In this document: piece after piece, positions 22,299 to 29,548 of the stretch
Layout of the letters: every line of letters begins with the position of its first letter
Position numbering within the stretch: the first letter of the stretch is position 1
Virus record (IMG/VR): IMGVR_UViG_3300049255_000605
Location: 1 to 32,576 of that record
DNA length: 32,576 nt
Origin: a virus
Direction: 5' to 3' (one strand)
Program-made: the position numbers and the translations under genes
Notes under the pieces: model-generated
Told to the model about the DNA's origin: nothing
The model's input: only the letters and a program-made list of their open reading frames with translations
Databases searched by the model: none

Positions 22299-23129
22299 CT
22301 ATTCGCAGGCGCCCCAGGTGGCCATGCAGCTGGGAACATCCTTCGCGTCGCTGCAGAACATATTCATTTGCCTGCCGCCGTGGTCGGTTTTGCACCACAG
22401 CCTCACGTCAGCGATGGCCGGTATATGCACACCGGGCACGACGCCAGGAGGAAACCAACTCCGGCCTATGCGCCGTTCCCATTCCTCCAGCTTCGCCCAG
22501 GCCCACTCCGGCAACAGGCGCAACTCTTTCTTATTGGCATGGATGCAGGGAAAGCATCCGACGCGCCCGAAACCTAGCGCATATAGCGGATTCGGCGGCA
22601 CGCCGCATTCGGCGAGAAACGAAAACACTTCCGACTCCGTCCAACGCAGTAATGGCCTGATAACCTCGGCATCGTAGAATTCCGAGAATTCCCGCTCCGG
22701 CATTTTCGCGCGCCGCGGCGATTCCCCGGCACGGATGCCTAGATATATATTCACCTCATCGTCCTGCCGGATGCTCTCGATCCACTGACGAATCGGATGC
22801 AGCTTTACATGCTCGGTGCAGAACTGCGCCTTCGCGCTGGGCGCACGGCCTTTCCACAGCATCATATCGAGAAAAGGATTGCCCGACGCCGCGATGCCTT
22901 TACCAGCCAGCCGGTCAGTAAAGTCAGCGCGTACCCATTGAATGTCCGGCCCGCCAGCCATCATGGGCAGATTGCGCACATAATTATAGGTGACCTGATG
23001 CTCGTGGCCGGTGTCGGCGAATACCGCCTTGAAACCGTCCCTGCCAAACTGACGGATCGCCCAGCAATACAATGCCGTTGAATCCTTTCCGCCCGATAGT
23101 GAGACGATGCGTAGTGGCGGATGGCTCAT
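22299..23129 (-). CDS. PAPS-reductase-like PP-loop ATPase
   Basis: A protein of 276 residues with the N-terminal ATP pyrophosphatase P-loop SGGKDSTALYC and a PAPS-reductase/DndC-type core (FADTGHEHQVTYNYV, FCTEHVKLHPIRQWI). Paired cysteines follow in the C-terminal half (VGCFPCIHANKKE) and near the end (CMATWGACE). Members of this superfamily activate sulfur or adenylylate substrates; phage versions are common and mostly unstudied. It could take part in phosphorothioate-type DNA modification or in tRNA thiolation; no dnd partner genes are present. It lies 15 bases upstream of the tRNA in transcription order. Confidence 0.85.
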   Translation of the reverse strand: MSHPPLRIVSLSGGKDSTALYCWAIRQFGRDGFKAVFADTGHEHQVTYNYVRNLPMMAGGPDIQWVRADFTDRLAGKGIAASGNPFLDMMLWKGRAPSAKAQFCTEHVKLHPIRQWIESIRQDDEVNIYLGIRAGESPRRAKMPEREFSEFYDAEVIRPLLRWTESEVFSFLAECGVPPNPLYALGFGRVGCFPCIHANKKELRLLPEWAWAKLEEWERRIGRSWFPPGVVPGVHIPAIADVRLWCKTDHGGRQMNMFCSDAKDVPSCMATWGACE

Positions 23130-23164
23130 GGCATTTCTGCAGATGATTTATCATTTCGTTGCAA

Positions 23165-23800
23165 CTATTTTGCCTGCGCTGTAATGGCCTGGAAATACAA
23201 CTCGAAGTGATGATCGGCGAATAGACCCCAGGGATCGCTAGGCGGCGGCGATACATTCAACCGGGTATTCGACCAGGGGAACACATAAGGATCAAGATAC
23301 GGGATCGTAAACGGCACATCGCAAACAGGATCGTGGCGGTTCTTATAAGCAGTTTTGGCATAGGGAGTGACCAGTTCTTTTATTTTTTGAGCGCCAGGCA
23401 GCGGTGAGCCGAACACGACGATACGATCACCGGCCATAACCGTGTCATGCTCCGCCACCAATGCCGCATATACCCATGCTCTGGCCGCTCCCAGACTGTG
23501 GCCGGTGATGATGGTCGGTTTTTGCGGATCAGGACGCAGTTCACCAAATATATCATGCATGCCTTCGGCGAAGCCGGGATGTACGCCACCCAGATCAGGA
23601 TCATCGACCATCTGAGCGAAATCTTCAAAATCGCGCACCCAATCCAGGAATGTCGTGCTGCCGCGAAAACAGACCACCGTGGCATCAGGTAAATGTTTGA
23701 TCCCGACGCATACGCCATAGGAATCAATGATTTTATCGATTTTGTCCGTTTGCCAGTATAGGTCATGAACCACCTGCGCAATATCGAGATCACTTGCCAT
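23165..23800 (-). CDS. Class 3 lipase-like alpha/beta hydrolase
   Basis: A protein of 211 residues. The nucleophile elbow GHSLGAA places Ser102. Asp157 (NRHDPVCDV) and His197 (FADHHFE) are at the expected positions for a class 3 lipase triad, and 'VVCFRGSTTFLDWVRDF' is the typical oxyanion-hole region. There is no signal peptide, so release would depend on the holin. Its start overlaps the end of the holin-like gene by 11 bases, so it belongs to the lysis block. It may attack envelope lipids at lysis; that is an inference. Confidence 0.87.
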   Translation of the reverse strand: MASDLDIAQVVHDLYWQTDKIDKIIDSYGVCVGIKHLPDATVVCFRGSTTFLDWVRDFEDFAQMVDDPDLGGVHPGFAEGMHDIFGELRPDPQKPTIITGHSLGAARAWVYAALVAEHDTVMAGDRIVVFGSPLPGAQKIKELVTPYAKTAYKNRHDPVCDVPFTIPYLDPYVFPWSNTRLNVSPPPSDPWGLFADHHFELYFQAITAQAK

Positions 23801-23978
23801 CTTTGTTCACCTCCGGCCATTTCAGGTCGATGATGTGGCCAATAGCGCCGCCGAGAAGCATCCCGCAGGAAACAAGTTCAGCCTGTGGGATAGCATAGCC
23901 CAGCGTCCTCGCCAGGAGTGCCCCGGCGAGGACGATAAAAGCGGCAAGGGTGATGCCGATAATATTAGTGGCAGGCAT
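23790..23978 (-). CDS. Holin-like two-helix membrane protein
   Basis: A protein of 62 residues with two hydrophobic segments (IIGITLAAFIVLAGALLA and LVSCGMLLGGAIGHII) separated by a short polar loop, and a charged C-terminus (DLKWPEVNKDGK). Size, topology and its place between the endolysin and the lipase fit a small class II-type holin. The ATG at 23978 follows the previous stop by one base, so translation is coupled. The family cannot be named from the sequence. Confidence 0.72.
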   Translation of the reverse strand: MPATNIIGITLAAFIVLAGALLARTLGYAIPQAELVSCGMLLGGAIGHIIDLKWPEVNKDGK

Positions 23979-23979
23979 A

Positions 23980-24267
23980 TTAAGATGCCGAAGAACTCGA
24001 CGTGGCGGTGGCTGGCGTATTACCGATTGTGCTGATCCACGCGATTAACCCGTTACCGGCAATGTTGAGTGCTGCCGTTTGGGCTGGAGCGGACAGCTGC
24101 GGCACCTGCAGCAATAAATTCGCTGCGGCATTTTGCACCGTCAATAAGTTCGCGCCGGGTGACGTTAATGCCTGAGCAAAAGCCAGAAGCGGCAATTTTA
24201 ACAGTGCCACTTCAGCATCGGCGATCTGGGTAAGCACTTGTTGCGGGGTGGATGTAGATGAACTCAT
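23980..24267 (-). CDS. Small helical protein in lysis block
   Basis: A protein of 95 residues starting MSSSTSTPQQVLTQIADAEVALLKL, chosen because AAAGGAGTAATGTT lies directly upstream; the reading frame extends further upstream without a good site. The central part is Ala/Leu-rich and amphipathic (LLTVQNAAANLLLQVPQLSAPAQTAALNIAG) and the tail is Ser/Thr-rich. It lies between endolysin and holin-like genes. It might be a lysis accessory or a structural protein; the function is unknown. Confidence 0.65.
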   Translation of the reverse strand: MSSSTSTPQQVLTQIADAEVALLKLPLLAFAQALTSPGANLLTVQNAAANLLLQVPQLSAPAQTAALNIAGNGLIAWISTIGNTPATATSSSSAS

Positions 24268-24379
24268 AACATTACTCCTTTGAGTTGCGCTGCTGTTTGA
24301 CACGATGTCAGCAAGCTCCCCGCAGCGTTGGGCGTTTGCTGATGCCATTGGCCGTCTGATAAGCGTCAGGCCGATTGAT
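24268..24379 (-). other. Gap between endolysin and next gene, with small inverted repeat
   Basis: About 110 bases with no convincing gene. It contains a perfect TGACA-CGA-TGTCA inverted repeat (24298-24310), extended imperfectly on both sides by TGCTG/GCA. It has no T run after it, so I would not call it a terminator. It could be a processing or regulatory hairpin in the late transcript. Confidence 0.35.
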
Positions 24380-24844
24380 CTAGGAATTTGGCGCCAGCGA
24401 TCCGCCAGCATTGAAATAAACGGCCTGCAAATCGCTTAAGTTCTGCTGGTGCTGGCCGTAAGGTGAGCCAGGCAGGCTTGCCCATATCGTTCCGCATTTA
24501 AGGATTGCACTCGACAACCTGCCGGCATCGATATCGGCCAACGCGCACCGTTCGGAAATCTGCCGCAGCGCTATCGCATCCTGCGATGCAGGCGAGAAAT
24601 CCGGCAGGTTAAGCATTTGCTTGTAAGCGTCGTAATATTTCTCCAGCAGCTGGTAACGGCCTGCCGCCGTTGAGTCTAAATCCGGATTGAAAATGCGCGG
24701 GTGATCGGCATAGCTTTCAAACAGCAACGGGTCTTCCGGCGTGGAACCCACTAGGACATTGTATCCGTTGTCGCTTTCCAAAATAGTCGAAGTGCCTTCC
24801 GACCATGCCAGCATGTCGAGAAATGCTTTGCGGTTCCCGGACAT
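24380..24844 (-). CDS. Lambda R-type endolysin (GH104 lytic transglycosylase)
   Basis: A protein of 154 residues close in length and sequence to phage lambda R. The conserved catalytic Glu16 lies in 'RKAFLDMLAWSEGT'. It also keeps the 'SYADHPR' segment, 'STAAGRYQLLEKYYDAYKQ', 'LPDFSPASQDAIALRQI' and 'IWASLPGSPYGQH'. These enzymes cut the glycan strands of peptidoglycan by intramolecular transglycosylation once a holin opens the inner membrane. There is no signal sequence, so it depends on the holin. Its start overlaps the major tail protein stop (TAATG at 24844). Confidence 0.95.
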   Translation of the reverse strand: MSGNRKAFLDMLAWSEGTSTILESDNGYNVLVGSTPEDPLLFESYADHPRIFNPDLDSTAAGRYQLLEKYYDAYKQMLNLPDFSPASQDAIALRQISERCALADIDAGRLSSAILKCGTIWASLPGSPYGQHQQNLSDLQAVYFNAGGSLAPNS

Positions 24845-25620
24845 TAGAGGCTACTCGACCAGTCGAAGAAGCGGCCAAGGCTATCGGTGAAGGCCGAAAA
24901 TTCAAAGTCGGGGACGGTGAAATCCTCGTTTTTGAAATCCCAACTCATCTTCGTTGGGATGGCGGCATAGAGGGTAAGGCACATGTTATTCCCGGCGTAA
25001 TTATTGGCAAGCTGCATCCGAAAAGTTGGCGATGAACCCATCAACTGATTGACCGCAGTGATGCGGTTTCCGGTTGAAGTTTCAAAATACGCATAAGAAA
25101 TAATAACCAGCACGCCTGCCGTATGATCGGCGGAACTGAATGTATAGGTGCCGGTAGTCATATCGCAGGAATACTCGCCTGCCACCGGCGATGATGCGAC
25201 GCGCGTCATCTGAATGCCGGTGCCGGCATTGAACACGCCGCAATCAACGCCAGGGGTGCCCGAAGACATTGAAGATCCGTTAGCAACGATGATCTGATAA
25301 GGTGTGGTAGGAATCGCCGTGCCGTCGGGGCCGCCTTCGTCGACAATCTGAATTTGCTCGCCAGTTGCTAAGGTCTGCCCTAAAAAGGCATCATTAAGCT
25401 GCCGCGCATTCAGGTTAGCGATCTTCGCCTTGCCGGTAATTTTCTGCTGGCCGCGCGCCACGGCGACAGGCGCCTGGTACTGGCCGTAGAGTTCCTTGGT
25501 CTGGAACGACATATCGACGCTGACATCCTGAAGCGTTCCGATGCGCGTGGGTGTCGGTACGGCGATATCGGTGCGCACCAGGAACAACGTCCCGGCGCCG
25601 AAGTTGTATTGTTGTAGCAT
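24844..25620 (-). CDS. Major tail protein
   Basis: A protein of 258 residues from the ATG at 25618-25620 (MLQQYNFGAGTLFLVRTDI), with GGAG ten bases upstream and the conserved hairpin element before it. Its beta-rich composition, the 'TRIGTLQDVSVDMSFQTKELYGQYQAPVAVARGQQKITG' region and its place after the tail terminator fit a siphophage major tail (tube) protein. The segment 'GSSMSSGTPGVDCGVFN' to 'SYAYFETST' may be a surface-exposed insertion. It should form the tail tube with the tape measure inside. Confidence 0.85.
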   Translation of the reverse strand: MLQQYNFGAGTLFLVRTDIAVPTPTRIGTLQDVSVDMSFQTKELYGQYQAPVAVARGQQKITGKAKIANLNARQLNDAFLGQTLATGEQIQIVDEGGPDGTAIPTTPYQIIVANGSSMSSGTPGVDCGVFNAGTGIQMTRVASSPVAGEYSCDMTTGTYTFSSADHTAGVLVIISYAYFETSTGNRITAVNQLMGSSPTFRMQLANNYAGNNMCLTLYAAIPTKMSWDFKNEDFTVPDFEFSAFTDSLGRFFDWSSSL

Positions 25621-25685
25621 AGGGGAAACTCCATCTGAGGGATGCGCCGTCGTCACGACGGTGCGATTGCCTTGCCGAAGGGCGT
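25621..25685 (-). promoter_or_regulatory. Conserved hairpin leader upstream of major tail protein
   Basis: On the minus strand the block reads CGCCCTT.GGCAAGGC, then about 8 bases later a perfect 5-bp hairpin CCGTC-GTGAC-GACGG (25647-25661), then AGATGGAG and the start codon 27 bases after the hairpin. The same blocks, spacing and hairpin lie before the major capsid gene (29449-29515). It is not seen at other gene starts in the window. It probably acts on the mRNA or on translation of highly expressed genes. Confidence 0.7.
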
Positions 25686-25719
25686 GGCGTAACACTGGCT
25701 ATCGGCTAAACCAGCGGGA

Positions 25720-26151
25720 TTAAGGGACTAAAATTTTTACGGGTATGATTGCTTTGGCGATGCCGTCAAGCACACCGGGAAACTGTTCGATCTCGCCTTC
25801 GATCCACGCATGCGAAACGATGCCGCCAAGGGTTTGCGCAATGCAGTTGATGCCAGGTGCGAGCGCCGCCTCAATCGCATCGATGATATTATTAAGCGCC
25901 TGTTCAGGATTGGCGTTGGGGTCTTTACCGACATCGGTATAAACCCACAGTTCCGCTGTGATGGTGCGTTTTGGCGGTATGCCTCGCGCTTCCCGCGGCG
26001 GGTAATGCGTGCCGGTCGATTGAACAAACAGCGCCGGAAATGACGCCACCTTGCTCCATAACAGCAGGCGGCGGCCATTGGTATTAAAGGTAGTTGCCGT
26101 CAGCGCCAGATCGAACAAGGCCTGGATGATGGTCTCGCGGCTAGGCGTCAT
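25720..26151 (-). CDS. Tail terminator-like protein
   Basis: A protein of 143 residues starting MTPSRETIIQALFDLAL. Its pattern (an N-terminal helix, 'PALFVQSTGTHYPPREARGIPP', 'ITAELWVYTDV', 'ALNNIIDAIEAAL') fits the gpU/tail terminator group, which caps the tail tube on the head side. The size and the location between the gp10-like gene and the major tail gene agree. Its start overlaps the upstream gene by 11 bases. Confidence 0.75.
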   Translation of the reverse strand: MTPSRETIIQALFDLALTATTFNTNGRRLLLWSKVASFPALFVQSTGTHYPPREARGIPPKRTITAELWVYTDVGKDPNANPEQALNNIIDAIEAALAPGINCIAQTLGGIVSHAWIEGEIEQFPGVLDGIAKAIIPVKILVP

Positions 26152-26653
26152 CGTCGAAACCCTTTACTGATTGATCGATCACCTGCTGCAATTCTGCCGT
26201 CGCTTCGGCTTCCACATCGGCGAGACCGCCGCGCAGATAAACCCGCGCGTCGATATTGGCGATGCGTTTATAGGCGCTGACATCGATGCGCGTCGGCGAA
26301 ATATCGCGTCCGAACGCTTCGGCGATTGTGCGTGAATAAGAAGAAACCTCGTGCCGTCCGCCGCGTCCCGGTGCGCCATATTCCAGCGCAGCAGCCTTGG
26401 CGTATTCCGAACCGGAGAGGCCGCCGTCAAGCGTTACCAATCCTTTGATTTTTTGCGGATCGTCGAATACACGCGACGTGATCTCGCTTTTGAGTTTTCC
26501 GGTGCGTTCGGGCGCCAGCGCTTGAACCCTGCCTTCCAATGCTTCCGTCAGCGCTTTAATACGGACGAACAAAGCATCATGAAGTTCTTTCGGCCATTCA
26601 CCGAAACGGGCGACAATGCGGCGGTCGCCGGTGATGACGGCATCGAAATCCAT
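26141..26653 (-). CDS. HK97 gp10-like head-tail/tail completion protein
   Basis: A protein of 170 residues with the order and length expected for the HK97 gp10 family: an N-terminal helix region 'ALFVRIKALTEALEGRVQALAPERTGKLKSEI' followed by beta strands and 'EYGAPGRGGRHEVSSYSRTI', which corresponds to the family's E-Y-G-core. It bridges the head completion complex and the tail. It is 16 bases after the connector gene and overlaps the tail terminator gene by 11 bases. Confidence 0.82.
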   Translation of the reverse strand: MDFDAVITGDRRIVARFGEWPKELHDALFVRIKALTEALEGRVQALAPERTGKLKSEITSRVFDDPQKIKGLVTLDGGLSGSEYAKAAALEYGAPGRGGRHEVSSYSRTIAEAFGRDISPTRIDVSAYKRIANIDARVYLRGGLADVEAEATAELQQVIDQSVKGFDDDA

Positions 26654-26669
26654 GTGTTACCATCCATGC

Positions 26670-27356
26670 TTAAACCGCCAGCGGCACACGGTATTTTTCC
26701 AGCGCTGCCGCGATATCGGGCGGAAATGCCCCGGTCTGTCCGGGCATGGCGCCGACCCAATATTGTTCGGTGCCGATATTGGGTTCGCCCTGGCTTTTCA
26801 GGAACGGATCGCGGCCACGCGCCTTGAAACGGGCGGTGACCAGCCGCAGCACGGCCATTTCAAGGTCGGCGGGCGGACTATCGGTGCCGGGCGTAAAATA
26901 GCCCGCCGTGTACTGGATGGTATATTGATCGGGGCTCCAGCCGGTGGGATATCCCGTGTTCGGATCGGTCTTCGTCAGCCAGCCGCGCGCGGCGTCAATC
27001 ACAAAATCCGTGCCTGCAACCAGCGTATTGGAAACATTAACCGCGACGGTATCCGTAACCGAGGCCACCGACACCACCGGCCAGCGCGAAAGCATCAACT
27101 CGGAAAGCATGCCGGTGACCTGGTAAGGATACGGATCGCGGTCGGGATAGATGACGTCCTGCATTGTTTCGATGGGAAACACCCGATTGCAGTATTGCGC
27201 TACCAGCGCCGATTGCTCGGTAATGAATCGGGCAAGCGTGGCGTCGCTGGAGGTGTCGGTATCGGGGATGGCGAGATCATCCTTGATATTCTCCAGCGTC
27301 GTCAGGTCATAACTCGACGCCGCGGTTACAATAGTAGAGACGATTCGGATGGGCAT
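26670..27356 (-). CDS. Head-tail connector (gp6-like)
   Basis: A protein of 228 residues, longer than the minimal HK97 gp6 family member. An N-terminal helical bundle ('LENIKDDLAIPDTDTSSDATLARFITEQSALVAQYCNRVF') is followed by an all-beta domain and a C-terminal helix with 'LEMAVLRLVTARFKARGRDPFLKSQ'. That layout matches the adaptor proteins that dock on the portal ring (phiE125 gp8/gp6-like). It overlaps the small gene upstream by 31 bases. Confidence 0.82.
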   Translation of the reverse strand: MPIRIVSTIVTAASSYDLTTLENIKDDLAIPDTDTSSDATLARFITEQSALVAQYCNRVFPIETMQDVIYPDRDPYPYQVTGMLSELMLSRWPVVSVASVTDTVAVNVSNTLVAGTDFVIDAARGWLTKTDPNTGYPTGWSPDQYTIQYTAGYFTPGTDSPPADLEMAVLRLVTARFKARGRDPFLKSQGEPNIGTEQYWVGAMPGQTGAFPPDIAAALEKYRVPLAV

Positions 27357-27547
27357 GTCGTTTTCCGCTTACGGGTTTTATATTGTTTGCCAACGACCGG
27401 TGGCGCTTGCGCGGATTTGTCGAACACGCTGTCGCGGGGTTTGGCGCTACCCTCCGCGATCAGCTTGTCCGCCATTTCGTCAGGCACAATGCGGGTTTCA
27501 CCCGTGCGATGCGGACGCATATCACGGGTGAATTCGACCATCTTCAT
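27326..27547 (-). CDS. Small conserved head-operon protein
   Basis: A protein of 73 residues, 'VEFTRDMRPHRTGETRIVPDEMADKLIAEGSAKPRDS', with a basic C-terminus (GKQYKTRKRKTT). This short pattern commonly occurs between capsid and connector genes in alphaproteobacterial-type siphophages; its function is unknown to me. The ATG is two bases after the upstream stop and has no clear Shine-Dalgarno, so translation is probably coupled. Confidence 0.68.
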   Translation of the reverse strand: MKMVEFTRDMRPHRTGETRIVPDEMADKLIAEGSAKPRDSVFDKSAQAPPVVGKQYKTRKRKTTCPSESSLLL

Positions 27548-27549
27548 GG

Positions 27550-27987
27550 TTACGCCGCCGCCAGTTCGCGTTCGCCGCCGAGGACAATATCGGCTGCCAC
27601 CAGCGCTTCCGGCGACGTGCCACCGGTAAAGGCGACAATCTGCACCGCCCGGATAAAGCGGTTAGCGCCGGTTAGATCGATGGCCGCCGTGTTCTCACTG
27701 TTAACGGCGGTTAGCGCCGCCGTCTCCTGTACGGTGGAATTGATCTGGAAATCGCTCCACGTTGAATTATCCGGCGAATGCTGCAGTTTCGTTTGAACGC
27801 TGAGAGTGGTAGGCGAACCGCTATCAGCGCCGACGATTTGATGCAGCACGCAGGAACCGGCCATATTATGCAGCGTCCGGTCGATGCTGACTCCGTTGAT
27901 GGTGCCGGCAGCGGCATTTTGTGGAAATACGCCAGTGACCGGGACGACAATCGACCCGATATTGCGCAGAACATTAATATCAGACAT
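27550..27987 (-). CDS. Capsid-associated hypothetical protein
   Basis: A protein of 145 residues right after the major capsid gene, with GGAGG upstream of the ATG (27985-27987). It appears to be an all-beta, immunoglobulin-like or trimeric decoration fold ('SVQTKLQHSPDNSTWSDFQ', 'NRFIRAVQIVAFTGGTSPEALVAADIVLGG'). Position and fold suggest a capsid decoration or stabilising protein, but no family is certain. Confidence 0.68.
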   Translation of the reverse strand: MSDINVLRNIGSIVVPVTGVFPQNAAAGTINGVSIDRTLHNMAGSCVLHQIVGADSGSPTTLSVQTKLQHSPDNSTWSDFQINSTVQETAALTAVNSENTAAIDLTGANRFIRAVQIVAFTGGTSPEALVAADIVLGGERELAAA

Positions 27988-28029
27988 AGGATTCCTCCAA
28001 AGTTAAATGGGTTGTTAGAAAAGAACCGG

Positions 28030-29448
28030 TTATTGAACCGCAGGCGCCCAGCGAACAAACTGCAGAACGGAGCAAGCAGAGTCGTGCCGCAGCTGGAAGT
28101 CGTGTTCGGTGATGGCGCGGATCAGCGTCTGGTCGTACTGGAAGGCCGAGACCGTATTGCCACCGGCATCGGTGTAACTGCCTTCGCGCGACACGGCGAG
28201 TTCCATGCTCATCGAATCAAGAATCATCGCTTCGGTCATTTCCGCGAGGATAATGAACGAGCAATCCCTGTTCGTGCCGGTCGGATCCCAGATACTGATC
28301 GGAATCTGCGTGGTTTTCTTGAACGGATAGCCATACAGCGTGCCACGCGTCAATTCATCGCGGAACACATAGAGGCCAAGCGAGTTCAGCAAGCCGAACA
28401 GGTAGTTATACGTCCGGTGATGCATGTACCAGACGCGCTTGCGATCCGGCACGTTGGCGACATCGAGCCGGTTGATCAGACCGGTCAGCTCTGCCACAAC
28501 GGTGGCTTCGTTGTAGGTTTCGTTGGAGGTGATGAAGTTACCACCATTCTGGCCAAGCAGCGGGTTGCCAGCGTTGCCATTGACAGCGGCCGTCGAATTG
28601 GCGTTCGCACTCCACACGCCCGCCGTGCCGCCCTGCGACACCGCCCAGGCATTGGCAAAGCCGGTGAAGCCCATGGGAGCCGCCTGCGTGCCGTCGCCGA
28701 GCAGGAACGCCAAGTCTTCACGAAGCGCGATTACTTCGACCAGATCATCGCGCACCATGGCGTCGATCGCCGGATCGGCATAGCGCATCAGATCGTTGGA
28801 GATCGGCACCAGCGCAGTCAATTTCTTGAAGCTGGCGACGATTTGGCGCAGGGTTTGCTGCGACGTGGCGATCTGCGAGTTTTCCGTGCCGTAGCTCGCC
28901 GTGGCGGGGCTGGCCTGGCCGGGCAAAGTCATCGTGCCGCGAGGCATCGGAATAACGCGCGGGTTGGAGCCGCGTACCACCGCTGCCGGGCGCAGCAGTT
29001 CGATCACTTCGTTCATGTAATCCGGAGGTATGATAAAGCCGCCAGCCGGGCCGGTCGATGCCACCAGGGCGCGGGTGACGGGATGGCGTTCGCCATACAC
29101 CTCCACCGACGCCTGGCGGGCATTGAACAAATTACCGCCGCCGTAAGCCATCATCTTGGCCGCAGCGCCGATAACGAGGCTGCGTTCCTTGACATAGCGG
29201 TCAGCATCCACCGATGCTGGCGCCTTGGTAATATGATTGTCTTGCCCCTCTACCGGCTGCGCGGTTTCCGCCGAAAGTGCCTGCGCTTCTTTGACGCGGA
29301 CAATTTGCGCATCCAGATCGGTTACGGCACGTTTTTTCGTTTCGTACTCGGCCTGCTCGGCTTCGGTGAGGGTAGTTTTTTCGGCCAGCGCCTTGAATTC
29401 ATCAAAGGCGCGGGCGCGTTGCTTTAACAGTTCTGCAATTTTAGTCAT
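28030..29448 (-). CDS. Major capsid protein (HK97 fold)
   Basis: A protein of 472 residues. Residues 1-115 form an acidic, coiled-coil delta domain ('TLTEAEQAEYETKKRAVTDLDAQIVRV'), which HK97-type phages remove with the prohead protease. The fold proper starts near 'TGPAGGFIIPPDYMNEVIELL' and ends with 'AFQYDQTLIRAITEHDFQLRH', both characteristic of the HK97 family. The delta domain is probably a scaffold in addition to the nested scaffold gene upstream. The conserved hairpin leader precedes its start (29449-29515). Confidence 0.95.
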   Translation of the reverse strand: MTKIAELLKQRARAFDEFKALAEKTTLTEAEQAEYETKKRAVTDLDAQIVRVKEAQALSAETAQPVEGQDNHITKAPASVDADRYVKERSLVIGAAAKMMAYGGGNLFNARQASVEVYGERHPVTRALVASTGPAGGFIIPPDYMNEVIELLRPAAVVRGSNPRVIPMPRGTMTLPGQASPATASYGTENSQIATSQQTLRQIVASFKKLTALVPISNDLMRYADPAIDAMVRDDLVEVIALREDLAFLLGDGTQAAPMGFTGFANAWAVSQGGTAGVWSANANSTAAVNGNAGNPLLGQNGGNFITSNETYNEATVVAELTGLINRLDVANVPDRKRVWYMHHRTYNYLFGLLNSLGLYVFRDELTRGTLYGYPFKKTTQIPISIWDPTGTNRDCSFIILAEMTEAMILDSMSMELAVSREGSYTDAGGNTVSAFQYDQTLIRAITEHDFQLRHDSACSVLQFVRWAPAVQ

Positions 29449-29515
29449 AGTTGGGCTCCATCTAAAAGGGAAAGGCCGCCATCACGACGGTCTGGTGCGC
29501 CTTGCCCAAGGGCGG
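29449..29515 (-). promoter_or_regulatory. Conserved hairpin leader upstream of major capsid gene
   Basis: The minus strand reads CGCCCTTGGGCAAGGC, then a hairpin CCGTC-GTGAT-GGCGG at 29476-29490, then AGATGGAG and the start codon 28 bases after the hairpin. The same order and spacing occur before the major tail gene. Between the two copies one stem pair changes from U-G to U-A, and the loop keeps GUGAY, so base-pairing is maintained. The element is intergenic and lies before the two most abundant structural genes. Confidence 0.7.
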
Positions 29516-29548
29516 ATTGGGGCATCGGACGGCACGCGCCGCCCGAAT

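Noticed and set aside
24298-24310. TGACA-CGA-TGTCA as a terminator after the endolysin gene
   Set aside because: The stem is short and no U tract follows on the transcribed strand; co-transcription of the downstream holin is expected.
23980-24411. Longer start (143 codons) for the small lysis-block gene
   Set aside because: It would overlap the endolysin end without a ribosome site; the ATG at 24267 has an excellent one.
26616-27629. A 337-codon plus-strand open frame opposite connector and gp10-like genes
   Set aside because: It spans several well-supported minus-strand genes and looks like a reverse-frame artefact.
27778-29427. A 549-codon plus-strand open frame opposite the major capsid gene
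   Set aside because: It is antisense to a clear HK97 capsid gene, its translation is Arg- and His-rich low-complexity sequence, and it has no ribosome site; it is a composition shadow.
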